Positions 35,317 through 45,165 of a stretch of DNA of 64,000 bases are shown one piece after another (position 1 is the first letter of the stretch; every line of letters begins with the position of its first letter). This DNA comes from Paenibacillus sp. FSL R7-0273 (GTDB taxonomy: Bacteria > Bacillota > Bacilli > Paenibacillales > Paenibacillaceae). Made by a program: the position numbers and the translations under genes. Location of the stretch: the NCBI RefSeq assembly GCF_000758625.1, contig NZ_CP009283.1, positions 5,281,501 through 5,345,500 of the forward strand, given 5' to 3'. The notes beneath the pieces were generated by a model, which was not told where the DNA came from, did not search any database, and saw only the letters and a program-made list of their open reading frames with translations.

Positions 35317-36729
35317 TTATTCTCCCTGAGGTTTGCTCGGGTCAAAGGCGGCATTCGGTGTTACGGTTACTTCGCCTTTCTCCACAGCCTTGGACAATGC
35401 GTCATTGTATCTGGTGTTCAAATCCGTCGTGATGGCTTGTGCATCCCCGCCGCTAAGCATGTACTTGAAGAATGCGTCGGCATAATTAGTGCCCTCCGGA
35501 GTAACGGTCGGCGAAGCCGGCCAGAGCGAGTCGTGTTCACCGACCAGGAAACCTTCCATACCCTTGATGTCCGGGTTTTGAGCTTGCTCCACAATATGTG
35601 GCACTACGGCGATGCCGAAGCCTTTTTCATGGTAGGTCTTCAGAACATCGTCGCCGTACATATACTCCATGAACTTCCAGGCTGCATCCTGATGCGCCGA
35701 TTTGGCGCTGATACCGAGCCAGGTACCGGCGGATACAATTTCGGAGGTTCCTTTGATTTGACCGTCCAGCGTAGGGGCCAGTGCGCCCGCCCAGTTGATT
35801 TCCGTCGGGAATTGGTCCTTGTACACACCCGGTTCCGTCGAGAAGGAAAGGTACATGCCGATTTTGCCGGCCGCAAATTGGGCGCGCAGCGGATCAATGT
35901 CGAGCGTCTCCGCACCGGGAAGGATACTGCGGTCCTCATACATTTGCTTGAAATATTCAATAACCTGCGAATATGGCGCAAAGTCAAATTGTCCGGTCTT
36001 CATGTCAAAACCAAGCCCCTGATAGCCGCTCAGGGAGAGAATCTCCCGGATGGAACGGTCAAATGCCGATTTCGGGCTCTTGAAGTTCAATGCAAAGCCG
36101 TAAATGCCCTCGGATTTGCCGGCTTCGGTGATTTTTTTGGCGTCATCAACCATTTCCTGCAGCGAGGCGGGAGGGCTCTCAATGCCCGCTTTGGCGAAGA
36201 GGTCCTTGTTGTAAACCAGACGCAGGGTCAGGCCGGTATTGGCCAGCGAGTACAGCTTGCCGTCAAAACGGTTCACATTGTCAAGCTGCAGACTGCCGAA
36301 TTTTGTTTTTATATCCTCGCTAAGATAGCCGTCGATCGGAGCAAGGTAGCCTTTTTTGACAAATTCGGAGGCGTTGCCGCTCTTCAGGCGAAGCACATCA
36401 GGCGCCTGGTTGCTGGAGAATGCAATATCAACGCTCTGCGCATAGTTCTCGGACATGACCGTCAGCTCTACCTGGATGTTTTCGCCGTTGGTTTCATTGA
36501 ACTTATTGATCAGTTCCTTGATATACTCCTGGTCATGACGGTCGTCAGTCCAGTATTTAAGCTGTATAGGCTCGCCTGTCGCCGTGTTGCCGCCAGCATC
36601 GGCCGATGGAGCTGCTGTGCCAGGCGCTTCTGTTGCCGCACTGCTGTTGCCGCTGTTGTTGCCGCCGCAGCCTGCGATTCCCGCTGCCAGCATGATGCTC
36701 AGCCCGAGACCCAACCATTTTTTTTGCAT
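35317..36729 (-). CDS. Sugar-binding lipoprotein of the ABC importer
   Basis: 470 residues. The signal peptide ends in a lipobox (AAGIAGC, lipidated Cys21), followed by a Gly/Ser/Ala linker. The mature protein is a family 1 extracellular solute-binding protein: KYWTDDRHDQEYIKELINKF at the N-terminus and YAQSVDIAFSSNQAPDVLRL. It would capture oligosaccharides outside the membrane for the two permeases downstream. First of the transport genes and preceded by a GH130 gene. Confidence 0.9.
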   Translation of the reverse strand: MQKKWLGLGLSIMLAAGIAGCGGNNSGNSSAATEAPGTAAPSADAGGNTATGEPIQLKYWTDDRHDQEYIKELINKFNETNGENIQVELTVMSENYAQSVDIAFSSNQAPDVLRLKSGNASEFVKKGYLAPIDGYLSEDIKTKFGSLQLDNVNRFDGKLYSLANTGLTLRLVYNKDLFAKAGIESPPASLQEMVDDAKKITEAGKSEGIYGFALNFKSPKSAFDRSIREILSLSGYQGLGFDMKTGQFDFAPYSQVIEYFKQMYEDRSILPGAETLDIDPLRAQFAAGKIGMYLSFSTEPGVYKDQFPTEINWAGALAPTLDGQIKGTSEIVSAGTWLGISAKSAHQDAAWKFMEYMYGDDVLKTYHEKGFGIAVVPHIVEQAQNPDIKGMEGFLVGEHDSLWPASPTVTPEGTNYADAFFKYMLSGGDAQAITTDLNTRYNDALSKAVEKGEVTVTPNAAFDPSKPQGE

Positions 36730-36834
36730 ACCTTCTACCCCTTTAATTAACGTTTGTATTGTGAGCTCGTTTTTATTATAGGCCCTGGTCCATGGAAAAG
36801 GAGTGCGGCAGACTCACTGTTCAGGGACAGAATC

Positions 36835-38067
36835 CTATGGTCTGCCGGTCCGTCTTCCATCCTCGCCATATTCCCGGATAAAAGCCACCAGTTCGTTAAA
36901 ATTGACCCAGGAAATGCCGACCTTCTGATCGGCCGCCCCATACGACATGATCAGCTCTTCACCCAGGACGATTCCTCCGGTCGTAAACAGGCAGGGTGTA
37001 GGGTAGTCCTGCGGCATTTCCCACTCCCGCTCCGCGAACATCAGACGTTCAGAGCAGCGGTGAACAACCGCCGGGAAGTCGTCTTCCTGTTCCCGGACGA
37101 TCATAAAGGATTGCGTGTACCCAACCTGCGCATCTTGCTTCGCATGGTACGATACCAGCCATTCCTTGTTCCCCAGGGAAATTGGCGGCCAGCTCGCACC
37201 GATGCGGTTCTCCTCCCAATCAAACACCGGCTGGGCCAGCAGCCTATGGGTGGCTTTGGATGAGGCAAAATCCTCCAGCGATTCGGCCGCCGCCAAATAG
37301 ATGGAGGGCTTTCCGGCCTGCTCTCCCCCTTCAAAGGGCAGGACATTCATCGGGCGGTGCAGCATGAGATACTGCTGTTTGCCGGCAATCATCATTTTTT
37401 CGGGAAAGAAGAACACATCACGGTTGTCACTGACATGGCCTTCGGTAAGCGGGCCTACATACTGGAATGCGCTTTCATACTCCCTTTGCTTCAATTTGTC
37501 CAAATCCAGCCTGTAGAGAACGCTGACCGTATCGTTGGAACGGGCTGTCTTAATGAACGGGTCCTTACCGTCTCCTTCAAATATCCAATCCGGCACATAT
37601 TCAAAGCGTGTCTGAACGGGGGGATGCTGGCTGCTGAGCCAATAGGGACCCGGGGGAAATGCGCGGCAGGCCACCGTTACATACAATTCATCCTCCAGAT
37701 AAAAAATACGCGGGTCCTCCACGCAGCCGTTGGCGTAATTCCGCACTTTTTTTCCATGGATATCCGTAATGTACAGCTCGTGCTCTTCATACCCCAGTGC
37801 AGGAGCCAGGGCGGGCCGAGTAAAGTCTGCATCCCAGGTTTCCCCCCCGTCGGTGCTTTTGGCGTAACCCAGAAAAATCGGATAGGGATCATGGCAGCCT
37901 TCCCTTCGTTTTTGCGGCCACGGGCCCGTCGCCCGGAAAAGCATATGGATGTCGCCGGAGTCTGGGTCTTTGACAATGGCAGGGTTCAACACCATCTTGT
38001 CGGCCCAGTCACAGCCCGGGACAGGCTCAAGGGCCGGCTTGCTCAAATAGCGGAATTGGGGTTTCAT
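36835..38067 (-). CDS. GH130-like protein, second of two
   Basis: 410 residues, longer than the first GH130 protein and only distantly similar. Propeller features: VLNPAIVKDPDSGDIHMLFRATGPWP, GCVEDPRIFYLEDELYVTV with the conserved acidic residue, DNRDVFFFPEKM, YLMLHRPMN, and IVLGEELIMSYGAADQKVGIS near the end. It probably acts on a different linkage than its partner. It is the first gene of the minus-strand sugar operon, divergent from the second FAD oxidoreductase. Confidence 0.82.
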   Translation of the reverse strand: MKPQFRYLSKPALEPVPGCDWADKMVLNPAIVKDPDSGDIHMLFRATGPWPQKRREGCHDPYPIFLGYAKSTDGGETWDADFTRPALAPALGYEEHELYITDIHGKKVRNYANGCVEDPRIFYLEDELYVTVACRAFPPGPYWLSSQHPPVQTRFEYVPDWIFEGDGKDPFIKTARSNDTVSVLYRLDLDKLKQREYESAFQYVGPLTEGHVSDNRDVFFFPEKMMIAGKQQYLMLHRPMNVLPFEGGEQAGKPSIYLAAAESLEDFASSKATHRLLAQPVFDWEENRIGASWPPISLGNKEWLVSYHAKQDAQVGYTQSFMIVREQEDDFPAVVHRCSERLMFAEREWEMPQDYPTPCLFTTGGIVLGEELIMSYGAADQKVGISWVNFNELVAFIREYGEDGRRTGRP

Positions 38068-38297
38068 AGTTCCTCCTAATTTAGATCATGGTATGGGATT
38101 AACGCGCTTGTCGGCGTCGTTCGGAAATCACCTTATCATAAGCCGATTCTGATTTCAAAAGCCTTTTCCCATAAAAACGGCATTCCAGAAAAACAGTAAG
38201 ATTCATCAATTGAAAAAGGAAGATGCATCATTCTATAAGCACCGCTGAACGGTTTATAATCGTTTTTGCAGATGCAATACGAATGGAGGAGAACAGT

Positions 38298-39794
38298 GTG
38301 AATCAGGATAAAACGTATGACATTGTTATTTACGGAGGTACGGCCGCTGGCATCGCCGCAGCGGTTCAAGCCCGGAAAATGGGCAAAAGCGCGGTGGTGA
38401 TTGAACCGGGCCGGCGGATCGGAGGGTTGACCAGCGGCGGGCTGGGCGATACGGATGTGGGGATGAAGGAAGCCGTTGGCGGCTTGTCCTTGGAGTTCTA
38501 CCAGCGGGTGGCCCGGAAATATGCACAGGAAGAGGCCTGCTGGCTTTTTGAGCCCAAGGTTGCGCTGGAAGTGCTGCAGGATTGGGTGACGGAGTATGGC
38601 ATCGAAGTGGTTTACGGAGAGCGGCTTGACTTGGCGGACGGTGTGACAAAGCAGGGGGATACCATCGTTTCCATCCGCATGGAATCCGGCAGCATCTTCA
38701 AGGGCGGCATGTTCATCGATGCCGGCTACGAAGGCGATCTGATGGGCAAAGCCGGCGTCTCCTATTTTGTTGGCCGGGAATCAAATGCTCAGTACGGCGA
38801 GACGCTGAATGGCATCCGTCCCGGCAATGAGCTGCCCGGCGGTATAGATCCTTATGTGGTGAAGGGTGTGCCTGCCAGCGGCCTGCTTAAGCGTGTCCTG
38901 CCGCACTGCGGCGGCGGTATCGGCGATGGGGATGACAAGCTCCAGGCTTACAATTTCCGCATGTGCCTGACCAACAATCCGGACAACCGCATAGACATTG
39001 AAAAGCCGGAAGGCTATAACGAAGCCGATTACGAGATTCTGTTCAGGGCCATCGAGCAAGGACAGGACTCCCGTTTCTTTAAGCTGAACCGGGTGACCCC
39101 GGACAAGACGGATTCCAACAACAACAGCGGCATTTCCACTGACTACAACGGGATGAACCATGACTATGCGGAGGCGGATTACCAGTCGCGGGAACAAATG
39201 TGGGAAGCTCATCGCATCTACCAGCAGGGCTATGTCTGGACTATTCAGAATCATCCCCGGGTGCCGGAGGAAATCCGGGCTGTCTACCGGCCGTGGGGCC
39301 TGCCGCTCGATGAATTTATCGAAAGCGGCCATTGGACCCCCCAGTTGTATATCCGGGAATCCCGCCGCATGATCGGCGATTATGTGGTGACTGAGCATGA
39401 CGTCAGACTGGAAAATCGGGTGCCGGATTCCGTGGGTATGGGCTCCTTTGCCATGGATTCACACCATACCCAGTATTATGTGAATGAAGACGGGCATGTC
39501 AGCACGGAGGGAGGTTTTTATATCCGCCTGGCCGCCCCCTATCCGATAAGCTACCGGGCACTTATACCGAAGCGGAAGGAATGCGCCAACCTGCTCGTGC
39601 CGGTGTGTGTCTCCGCTACCCATGCGGCATACGGCTCCATCCGGATGGAGCCGGTCTTTATGATCCTGGGACAGTCAGCTGCGGCTGCGGCTGTATTGGC
39701 GCTTGAGGCGGACGGCGTTGTTCAGAATGTAAAGGCTGACGAGCTGCAGGCTATACTCGTTCAGGAGAATCAGGTTTTATATTCAGATATCTGA
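38298..39794 (+). CDS. FAD-dependent oxidoreductase (PF12831 type), second of two
   Basis: 498 residues from GTG 38298, chosen because GGAGGAG lies six bases upstream; an in-frame ATG at 38283 overlaps that site. N-terminal FAD motif YDIVIYGGTAAGIAAAVQA, then VIEPGRRIGGLTSGGLG; FIDAGYEGDLMGKAGV; and a C-terminal RMEPVFMILGQSAAAAAVLA. Same family as the enzyme at 30951 but much longer and clearly divergent. It is transcribed away from the GH130 operon, so the 230-base gap should hold promoters for both. Confidence 0.85.
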   Translation: MNQDKTYDIVIYGGTAAGIAAAVQARKMGKSAVVIEPGRRIGGLTSGGLGDTDVGMKEAVGGLSLEFYQRVARKYAQEEACWLFEPKVALEVLQDWVTEYGIEVVYGERLDLADGVTKQGDTIVSIRMESGSIFKGGMFIDAGYEGDLMGKAGVSYFVGRESNAQYGETLNGIRPGNELPGGIDPYVVKGVPASGLLKRVLPHCGGGIGDGDDKLQAYNFRMCLTNNPDNRIDIEKPEGYNEADYEILFRAIEQGQDSRFFKLNRVTPDKTDSNNNSGISTDYNGMNHDYAEADYQSREQMWEAHRIYQQGYVWTIQNHPRVPEEIRAVYRPWGLPLDEFIESGHWTPQLYIRESRRMIGDYVVTEHDVRLENRVPDSVGMGSFAMDSHHTQYYVNEDGHVSTEGGFYIRLAAPYPISYRALIPKRKECANLLVPVCVSATHAAYGSIRMEPVFMILGQSAAAAAVLALEADGVVQNVKADELQAILVQENQVLYSDI

Positions 39795-39803
39795 TTGTTG
39801 CCT

Positions 39804-40634
39804 TTAATCAGGAGTAAAACCAAAGCCATACCTGCGGCGGTATTCTCCTGGAGGATGTCCGAACCGTTCACGGAACACCCGGCAGAAATGGGCGTAGCTC
39901 TGGAACCCCGTGTTTTCGGCAACCTGCTCCAGCGCCAGATTGCTGTAGAGCACCTGCTGCTCGGCAAGCTTTAACCGGACATCGATGCAGTAGGCGAACA
40001 ACGATTGGCCAAAGGCTGCCTTGAACAGATAAGAGCAGCGGGAGACGCTTAATTCCGCAGAGGCTGCTATTTTTTCCAGACTGAGCGGCTCATGGGCATG
40101 ATTTTCAATGAATCGTTTGAGCTGGTGTGCCGTATCCGATCCCTTGGTTCGCTTTCCGGCGCCGACCGCCTGCTCCAGTGTCAGACACAGCGCCCTCAGG
40201 AGGTAATCCATCATTTCGTCCTGGTTCTGCATCACCTTTTTCTTTTCGCCGATAATATGCTTCCACAAGGTAATGACCGTATCATCGTAGCCGATATTTG
40301 TTTTGGCCGGCAGGCTTCTGTCGTTCCACCAGGCATCCAGCCACTCCCCCCTGCCGGCCAAAAAATAATCTGCAACAGGCTGCACTGTTTCCGATTTCGG
40401 CAGCCCTCTGGGCTGTACGATCAGCTCATAGGGCTGGTCAGGCGGGTAAAGCAGCAGGTCCCCCGGGATGATCGTCTCGTATTTTCCCTCCACCAGCGCA
40501 CGGCAGCTTCCCTCCGCCTGCAGACGGAACAGGTAGAAGGTCAGTCCGTCCCTAAACCGGGCGGAGTGGGGCTTCAGATGTGTGGAATAATTGGCATAAA
40601 TCACGCAGGCTCCTTGCGGAGCGGAATGGTTCAT
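39804..40634 (-). CDS. AraC-family transcriptional regulator
   Basis: 276 residues. An N-terminal cupin-like sensor (YETIIPGDLLLYPPDQPYEL) and a C-terminal AraC domain with two HTH motifs (LEKIAASAELSVSRCSYLFKA and LEQVAENTGFQSYAHFCRVFRE). It ends ten bases from the convergent FAD oxidoreductase gene. It probably regulates the sugar locus together with the YesN-type regulator. Confidence 0.87.
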   Translation of the reverse strand: MNHSAPQGACVIYANYSTHLKPHSARFRDGLTFYLFRLQAEGSCRALVEGKYETIIPGDLLLYPPDQPYELIVQPRGLPKSETVQPVADYFLAGRGEWLDAWWNDRSLPAKTNIGYDDTVITLWKHIIGEKKKVMQNQDEMMDYLLRALCLTLEQAVGAGKRTKGSDTAHQLKRFIENHAHEPLSLEKIAASAELSVSRCSYLFKAAFGQSLFAYCIDVRLKLAEQQVLYSNLALEQVAENTGFQSYAHFCRVFRERFGHPPGEYRRRYGFGFTPD

Positions 40635-40705
40635 TTGCAGGGCTCCTCCCGGGAATAGCGGTTATGCACCGATTACAGCTTTTTCTTCGTAATGATTGGC
40701 AGTAG

Positions 40706-40739
40706 AAAGAGATCCAGACCGGCGGCGGCGGATCTCTTT
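40706..40739 (-). terminator. Rho-independent terminator of the YesM/YesN-type operon
   Basis: AAAGAGATCC and GGATCTCTTT form a 10-bp perfect stem about 65 bases past the response-regulator stop. Confidence 0.65.
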
Positions 40740-40803
40740 TACTGTTCTGCAGCACGGCTGATTTAGAGCACCATCCGGCTATACAATCTGCACAGTATTA
40801 GCG

Positions 40804-42435
40804 TTAGCCCCATCCATCCGGCCGGTCCGGGTGGTAGCCCGCCCTGAACTCCGAAGGTGTCTGGCCGGTGATCTTCTTGAACATCTCGCTGAAATACCGG
40901 CGCTCCTCATAGCCTACAGCTGAAGCCACCTCCTGCACCTGTACCCCCTCCACCAGCAGCAGCTTTGCCTTGTGGATCCGCTCCGCGGTCGTAAACTGGG
41001 TAACCGTCATACCCGTCACCCGTTTGAAGAGGCTGGAGAAATAGCTGGCGCTCAGATGCACATGGGCAGCGCATTCCCCGACCGTGATATCCTTGGACAA
41101 GCGGCTCCTGATATAATCAATAGCTTCATAGATCACCTTCTGCCCTTCGGACAAGCTGTTGCGGCGCACCATCTCGGCCCCATCCGTGCACAGGGCGAGC
41201 AGCTGGCGCTGCAGAGAGGCCAGCGGCAGCCCCGCGGTTCCCTGCACGGCCCGGAAACGCTGGATCAGCGGGTGAATATCCGGATAGGGCACCATTTCGT
41301 AAAAGGTGCGGATCGCTGAAGCGGCCAGCTCATCGTACAGGCTAAGGAGATAATCGGGATTGTGCCGGGAAATCCCCTTCTGCAGCGTTTGCGATATGGC
41401 GGACAAAATAGCCTCCGTCCGCCCGGCATTCCCGGAGCGCAGGGCCAGCAGCAGCTCATCCTTATACTCAAGCGCCAGCGGCTCCTGGCTTCCTTCCTGC
41501 TGGATATCCTCGTACTTGATTGCCGCATTCCCTTCGGTGAACAGATGATGGGAGAGCGCACGCTGAGCCTGGCGGTAGGAATCGGGCAGCTCGCTGATTT
41601 CCTCCACCGGGCCGCCGACTCCAACCGAAACCGTAAATTTCGTATACTGCTCTATATTCCGGCAGCACTGCTCAGCTATTTCTATGGGACTGCTCGTTCC
41701 TGTTTCGTTCATTACGGCCAGGAAACGGTCATGACGGGCCCGGAAAACCACGCTCTGTGCATGGTCTGCCAGCGTCTCCTGCATAATGTTCAGCAGGGAG
41801 AAGCGGATCAGCTCCATCTCGCGGATGGACCGCTCGGCAAGCTGCTCCCGGAAGCGGTCGATCTCAATCAGCATCACCACAAAGCCTCTCGGTTCAAGCC
41901 TGATATTTAAAAAATCCCACCGTCCTGCAGCTTCCTCCCATGTAGTACGGTGGCTCACAAGCAGCGCAAAATATTCCTGCCGCAGCACCGGCATGCTCTC
42001 CCGCAGCTTATTCTCCATTTCCTGCAGGCTTAAGCGCTTGGAGCGCTCCTCCATAATCTCCGCCTTGGCCCGCAGCACCGCCGACATGATGTCCTCCTGC
42101 GAAAACGGCTTTACCACAAAATCAAATGCCCCCAGCTGCACCGCCTGCTGTGCATACTCGAAATCGGCATAGCCGCTGATCAGAATCACCTTGCAACCCC
42201 TGTTCTCTTCCAGCACCGCCCGCAGCATGCTCAGCCCGTCCATTCTCGGCATACGGATGTCGGTAATGACGAGATCCGGCCGCTGCGCCTGAATGAGCCG
42301 GAGCCCCTCTTCCCCGTTGCTTGAAACGCCCGCGACGTGAATTCCCTGCTCCTCCCAGTTCATCGCGGTCAGCCCGTCCACCACGCTTTTGATATCGTCG
42401 ATAATGCAGAGACTGACCGGCTCATGCTGGCTCAT
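40804..42435 (-). CDS. YesN-type response regulator (REC + AraC output)
   Basis: 543 residues from ATG 42435 (AAGGGGAG upstream). The REC domain (1-125) has CIIDD, phospho-acceptor D59 (LVITDIRMPRMDG) and VKPF. A ~250-residue middle region with GGDEF-like remnants (FVVMLIEIDRFREQ..HDRFLAVMNE) precedes a C-terminal AraC pair of HTH motifs (VGECAAHVHLSASYFSSLFKR, VQEVASAVGYEERRYFSEMFKK). It overlaps the histidine-kinase gene by 14 bases, so the two are coupled. Expected to activate the polysaccharide locus in response to an extracellular sugar. Confidence 0.9.
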   Translation of the reverse strand: MSQHEPVSLCIIDDIKSVVDGLTAMNWEEQGIHVAGVSSNGEEGLRLIQAQRPDLVITDIRMPRMDGLSMLRAVLEENRGCKVILISGYADFEYAQQAVQLGAFDFVVKPFSQEDIMSAVLRAKAEIMEERSKRLSLQEMENKLRESMPVLRQEYFALLVSHRTTWEEAAGRWDFLNIRLEPRGFVVMLIEIDRFREQLAERSIREMELIRFSLLNIMQETLADHAQSVVFRARHDRFLAVMNETGTSSPIEIAEQCCRNIEQYTKFTVSVGVGGPVEEISELPDSYRQAQRALSHHLFTEGNAAIKYEDIQQEGSQEPLALEYKDELLLALRSGNAGRTEAILSAISQTLQKGISRHNPDYLLSLYDELAASAIRTFYEMVPYPDIHPLIQRFRAVQGTAGLPLASLQRQLLALCTDGAEMVRRNSLSEGQKVIYEAIDYIRSRLSKDITVGECAAHVHLSASYFSSLFKRVTGMTVTQFTTAERIHKAKLLLVEGVQVQEVASAVGYEERRYFSEMFKKITGQTPSEFRAGYHPDRPDGWG

Positions 42436-44176
42436 CTGAATGCTCCCCTTTCTTCGGTAAAGAAATCCGTATTTCCGTTCCGCGCTCGGGTGCGCTGTCG
42501 ACCTGAAACTCCGCACTGCCCCCGTAATACAGCTGGAGCCGCCGGATCATATTAGACACGGCATAGCCCTTATCCGACTCCAGCCAAAAGAGGGCGCGCA
42601 CCTGGTCCTCCTCCATACCGCTGCCGTTATCACGTACGCAAATCGTCCATCGTTCCCCATCCGCGGCAATTTCGATCCCGATGCTTCCGCCGCTCTCCCG
42701 GTCCCGGAAGCCGTGAAGAATACTGTTCTCTACCAGCGGCTGGAGAATGATGCGCGGAATCGAAAGCCCGGACAGCTCCGGCCCCTGCACCTGGATTTCA
42801 TAAGTGAACAAGCCTTCGTAGCAGCTGGATTGCAGCTCCAGATACTGGCGCACATGCTCCAGCTCTTTGGACAGGGTTGTAATCTCCCGGCCGTTGTTCA
42901 GCCCAAGCTGGAAGAGGCGGGAGAGCGAAAGGACCATTTTCTGCGACGGTTCGACCTGCTTTAAATTCAGCTTCCAGTAGATGGTGTTGAGGGTATTGTA
43001 CAAAAAATGCGGGTCCATCTGCGCCGACAGCGCCTTAATCTCCGCGGCCCGCTTATGCGACTGCGCCTCTGTAACCTCGTCGATCAGCACCACAATCTGC
43101 TCCAGCATCCGGTTGAACCGGAAGCCCACCTGTCCAAGCTCATCCCCGCTGGCGCTCTCGAAGCGGGCAGACAGATCATTGTTCTCCACCCGCTTCATCA
43201 CCTTCAGCAGCCCCTGAAGCGGCTTCAGCAGATAGCGTGTAAAGGCGCCGGAAATCAGCGAGGTCACGGTAAACGCCGCCAGCGCAATCCCGGCGATGAG
43301 CCATTTAACATACACCATATCCTTCAGCACCCCGGCCTGAGACTGGATGGTCGTCATCGTCCAATCCGCAATCCCAAGCTTGGCATAGTTCAGTAAATAC
43401 GCCTTGCCGTCCAGATCAAAGGATTGGCTGCCCTCCGGCCGGCCCATGATTTCCCGTAAATTCCCGGCATCCACCGCCTGCCGGACCAGCGGGTCCTTCG
43501 CGGGGTAGACCGTCTCTCCCGCCGTATTCAGCAAAAAGCTCGATGCCCCTTGTCCGGTGTCTCCCTGCACCAGCTTGCGGAAGCCGTCTTCGCGGATGTT
43601 CACCACGATGTAAACATCGTTAACCGGTGTGTCAAAGATCGGCTCCAGAATCAGCGAGATTACGCGCTCCTTGCCGGAGAAGAGCATATCCTCGTGGCCC
43701 TCCACCCAGATGTTCTTTTTTTCCTGCTCAATCCGGTCGTAAAGAAAAGTATCTTTAAAAGCGTTAAGCCGGTTGCGGTTCATGGACGACGGGTAAAACT
43801 CCCCGATCGGGGTCGTCACATAAATGGACTGGATCAGCGGCTCGGCGATCCGCGCCTGGGAGAACACATTGTCCAAATCGTTCAAATGCGTGTAATATTC
43901 CTGTGTGTCCCCGGAGGCGGCATCCTTCAGCATATCGTAAAAGGGCTGGCTGATCATAAACGTCATCATAATGAGCATCAGCTTGTTCAGCTTCTCATCT
44001 ACAATCTGCGCAGACCGCACTACCGTATCCTGCGTCAGCTTCAGAGCGTTCTTCTCCAGGGTAGCGGCCGAAATATAGTAAGACAGCCCTCCGGTCATCA
44101 GCACCGAAAGGAGGATAACGGCCAGAAATGCGACTTTGAGCTTGTTGCGGAACGATTGCCTGCGCAGATACTCCAA
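42422..44176 (-). CDS. YesM-type sensor histidine kinase
   Basis: 584 residues. Two membrane segments (about 13-34 and 285-307) enclose an extracellular Cache-like sensor. HAMP follows (KPLQGLLKVMKRVENNDLSAR). The His_kinase block AQMDPHFLYNTLNTIYW carries the phosphorylated histidine, and the HATPase shows LQPLVENSILHGF (N box) and VRDNGSGM (G1). First gene of the pair with the YesN-type regulator; typical of sugar-sensing systems linked to ATPase-less ABC importers in Paenibacillus. Confidence 0.9.
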   Translation of the reverse strand: MEYLRRQSFRNKLKVAFLAVILLSVLMTGGLSYYISAATLEKNALKLTQDTVVRSAQIVDEKLNKLMLIMMTFMISQPFYDMLKDAASGDTQEYYTHLNDLDNVFSQARIAEPLIQSIYVTTPIGEFYPSSMNRNRLNAFKDTFLYDRIEQEKKNIWVEGHEDMLFSGKERVISLILEPIFDTPVNDVYIVVNIREDGFRKLVQGDTGQGASSFLLNTAGETVYPAKDPLVRQAVDAGNLREIMGRPEGSQSFDLDGKAYLLNYAKLGIADWTMTTIQSQAGVLKDMVYVKWLIAGIALAAFTVTSLISGAFTRYLLKPLQGLLKVMKRVENNDLSARFESASGDELGQVGFRFNRMLEQIVVLIDEVTEAQSHKRAAEIKALSAQMDPHFLYNTLNTIYWKLNLKQVEPSQKMVLSLSRLFQLGLNNGREITTLSKELEHVRQYLELQSSCYEGLFTYEIQVQGPELSGLSIPRIILQPLVENSILHGFRDRESGGSIGIEIAADGERWTICVRDNGSGMEEDQVRALFWLESDKGYAVSNMIRRLQLYYGGSAEFQVDSAPERGTEIRISLPKKGEHSDEPA

Positions 44177-44318
44177 GCTTTTTCACGCCTTTCCTTCTAA
44201 AAATCTATGTCCTTCAATTATGTCCTTCCAGTCACGATTCCACAAGAAGCACCGCTGAAGACAGTGGACTCACCGTACGCCGACCGTCGATTCACCGCAG
44301 GTCGCCTGTTCCAAAATA

Positions 44319-44804
44319 ATGAAGGAAAAGTTCCATCGCCACATAGGGGTTTACGGAATATGTATAGTTAACGAGAAAATTTTAGTTATTCGAAAGAGCT
44401 TAGGCCCTTACACGGGTCAATTTGACTTGCCTGGTGGACGGCTAGAAGGATCAGAGTCCTTAGAGCAAGGCTTAAAAAGGGAATTTAGCGAAGAAACAGG
44501 ACACTCGGTTAAAGAACTCTACAATATTGGCGTTTGTGATTTTTCTGTACTATGGACTCTACCGGATGACTCGACTGAATTCTTGCATCATATTGCAATT
44601 TTGTATGAAGTTATTGGTGCCGAAAAAATGGGTGTTTCCGTAGTTCAATTCGAGGGACAAGACTCTGATGGCTATGACTGGATTTCAATCGATAAGGTTA
44701 CACCCTTAAATTCTTCACCGCTGGTGCAGCAAGCGGCCGAATGGTTCCGTACGAAGACCCTCCCGGTTAAAAGAAGTTTATATGACTACAGGTCTTCAAG
44801 CTAA
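44319..44804 (+). CDS. Nudix hydrolase, first of two
   Basis: 161 residues. The Nudix box is complete at about residues 40-61: GRLEGSES..LKREFSEETG, with the REXXEE core that binds magnesium. It hydrolyses a nucleoside diphosphate derivative; the substrate is unknown. No clear ribosome site is seen. The TAA stop falls within box2 of repeat copy G (AGCTAACGG), and the stem-loop of that repeat can terminate transcription. Confidence 0.85.
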   Translation: MKEKFHRHIGVYGICIVNEKILVIRKSLGPYTGQFDLPGGRLEGSESLEQGLKREFSEETGHSVKELYNIGVCDFSVLWTLPDDSTEFLHHIAILYEVIGAEKMGVSVVQFEGQDSDGYDWISIDKVTPLNSSPLVQQAAEWFRTKTLPVKRSLYDYRSSS

Positions 44805-44930
44805 CGGGGGACGATAGTTCAATAATACCAAGAAAGCAGCCGATTCATGTGATGGGCTGCTTTTGTTCGATTAAAGGGCAGGGATATTTACAAGATAAGT
44901 GGAGGTTTTATGTCGCATTTGACGCAAACT
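44799..44930 (-). repeat. Dispersed repeat copy G: full, inverted orientation
   Basis: In plus-strand order: box2 complement (AGCTAACGGGGGACGATAGT), stem-loop 44833-44864 (AAAGCAGCC / GGGCTGCTTT type), box1 complement (TTAAAGGGCAGG), then the complement of the extension (GGAGGTTTTATGTCGCATTT). The order shows the repeat has polarity and that this copy is reversed relative to D. Confidence 0.75.
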
Positions 44931-45022
44931 GTGCGGTAAGGGCGGGCAGAACGTTAGTCAAAAATTATAATCGAAGGCAGCTCTGAACGAGAAAATTGAG
45001 TCTTTGGCTGTCACTGTTTTGT

Positions 45023-45044
45023 TGAACTAACGTTTCCTGTTAGC
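45023..45044. repeat. Dispersed repeat copy H: box2 half
   Basis: AACTAACG, TTTCC, TGTTAGCT: isolated box2 about 90 bases beyond copy G; about 75 bases earlier is a half box (AACGTTAGTC). Confidence 0.7.
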
Positions 45045-45165
45045 TTCATGCATTATTTAGACTCATGCTGCTGAATGACAAGGCGGTTTTCGGGCTCTGT
45101 CGGGAGGTGCGCATAAAATAAGCTTCTACCTTAGATAAGATAATAATTTAACTTTAATGTTTTCT

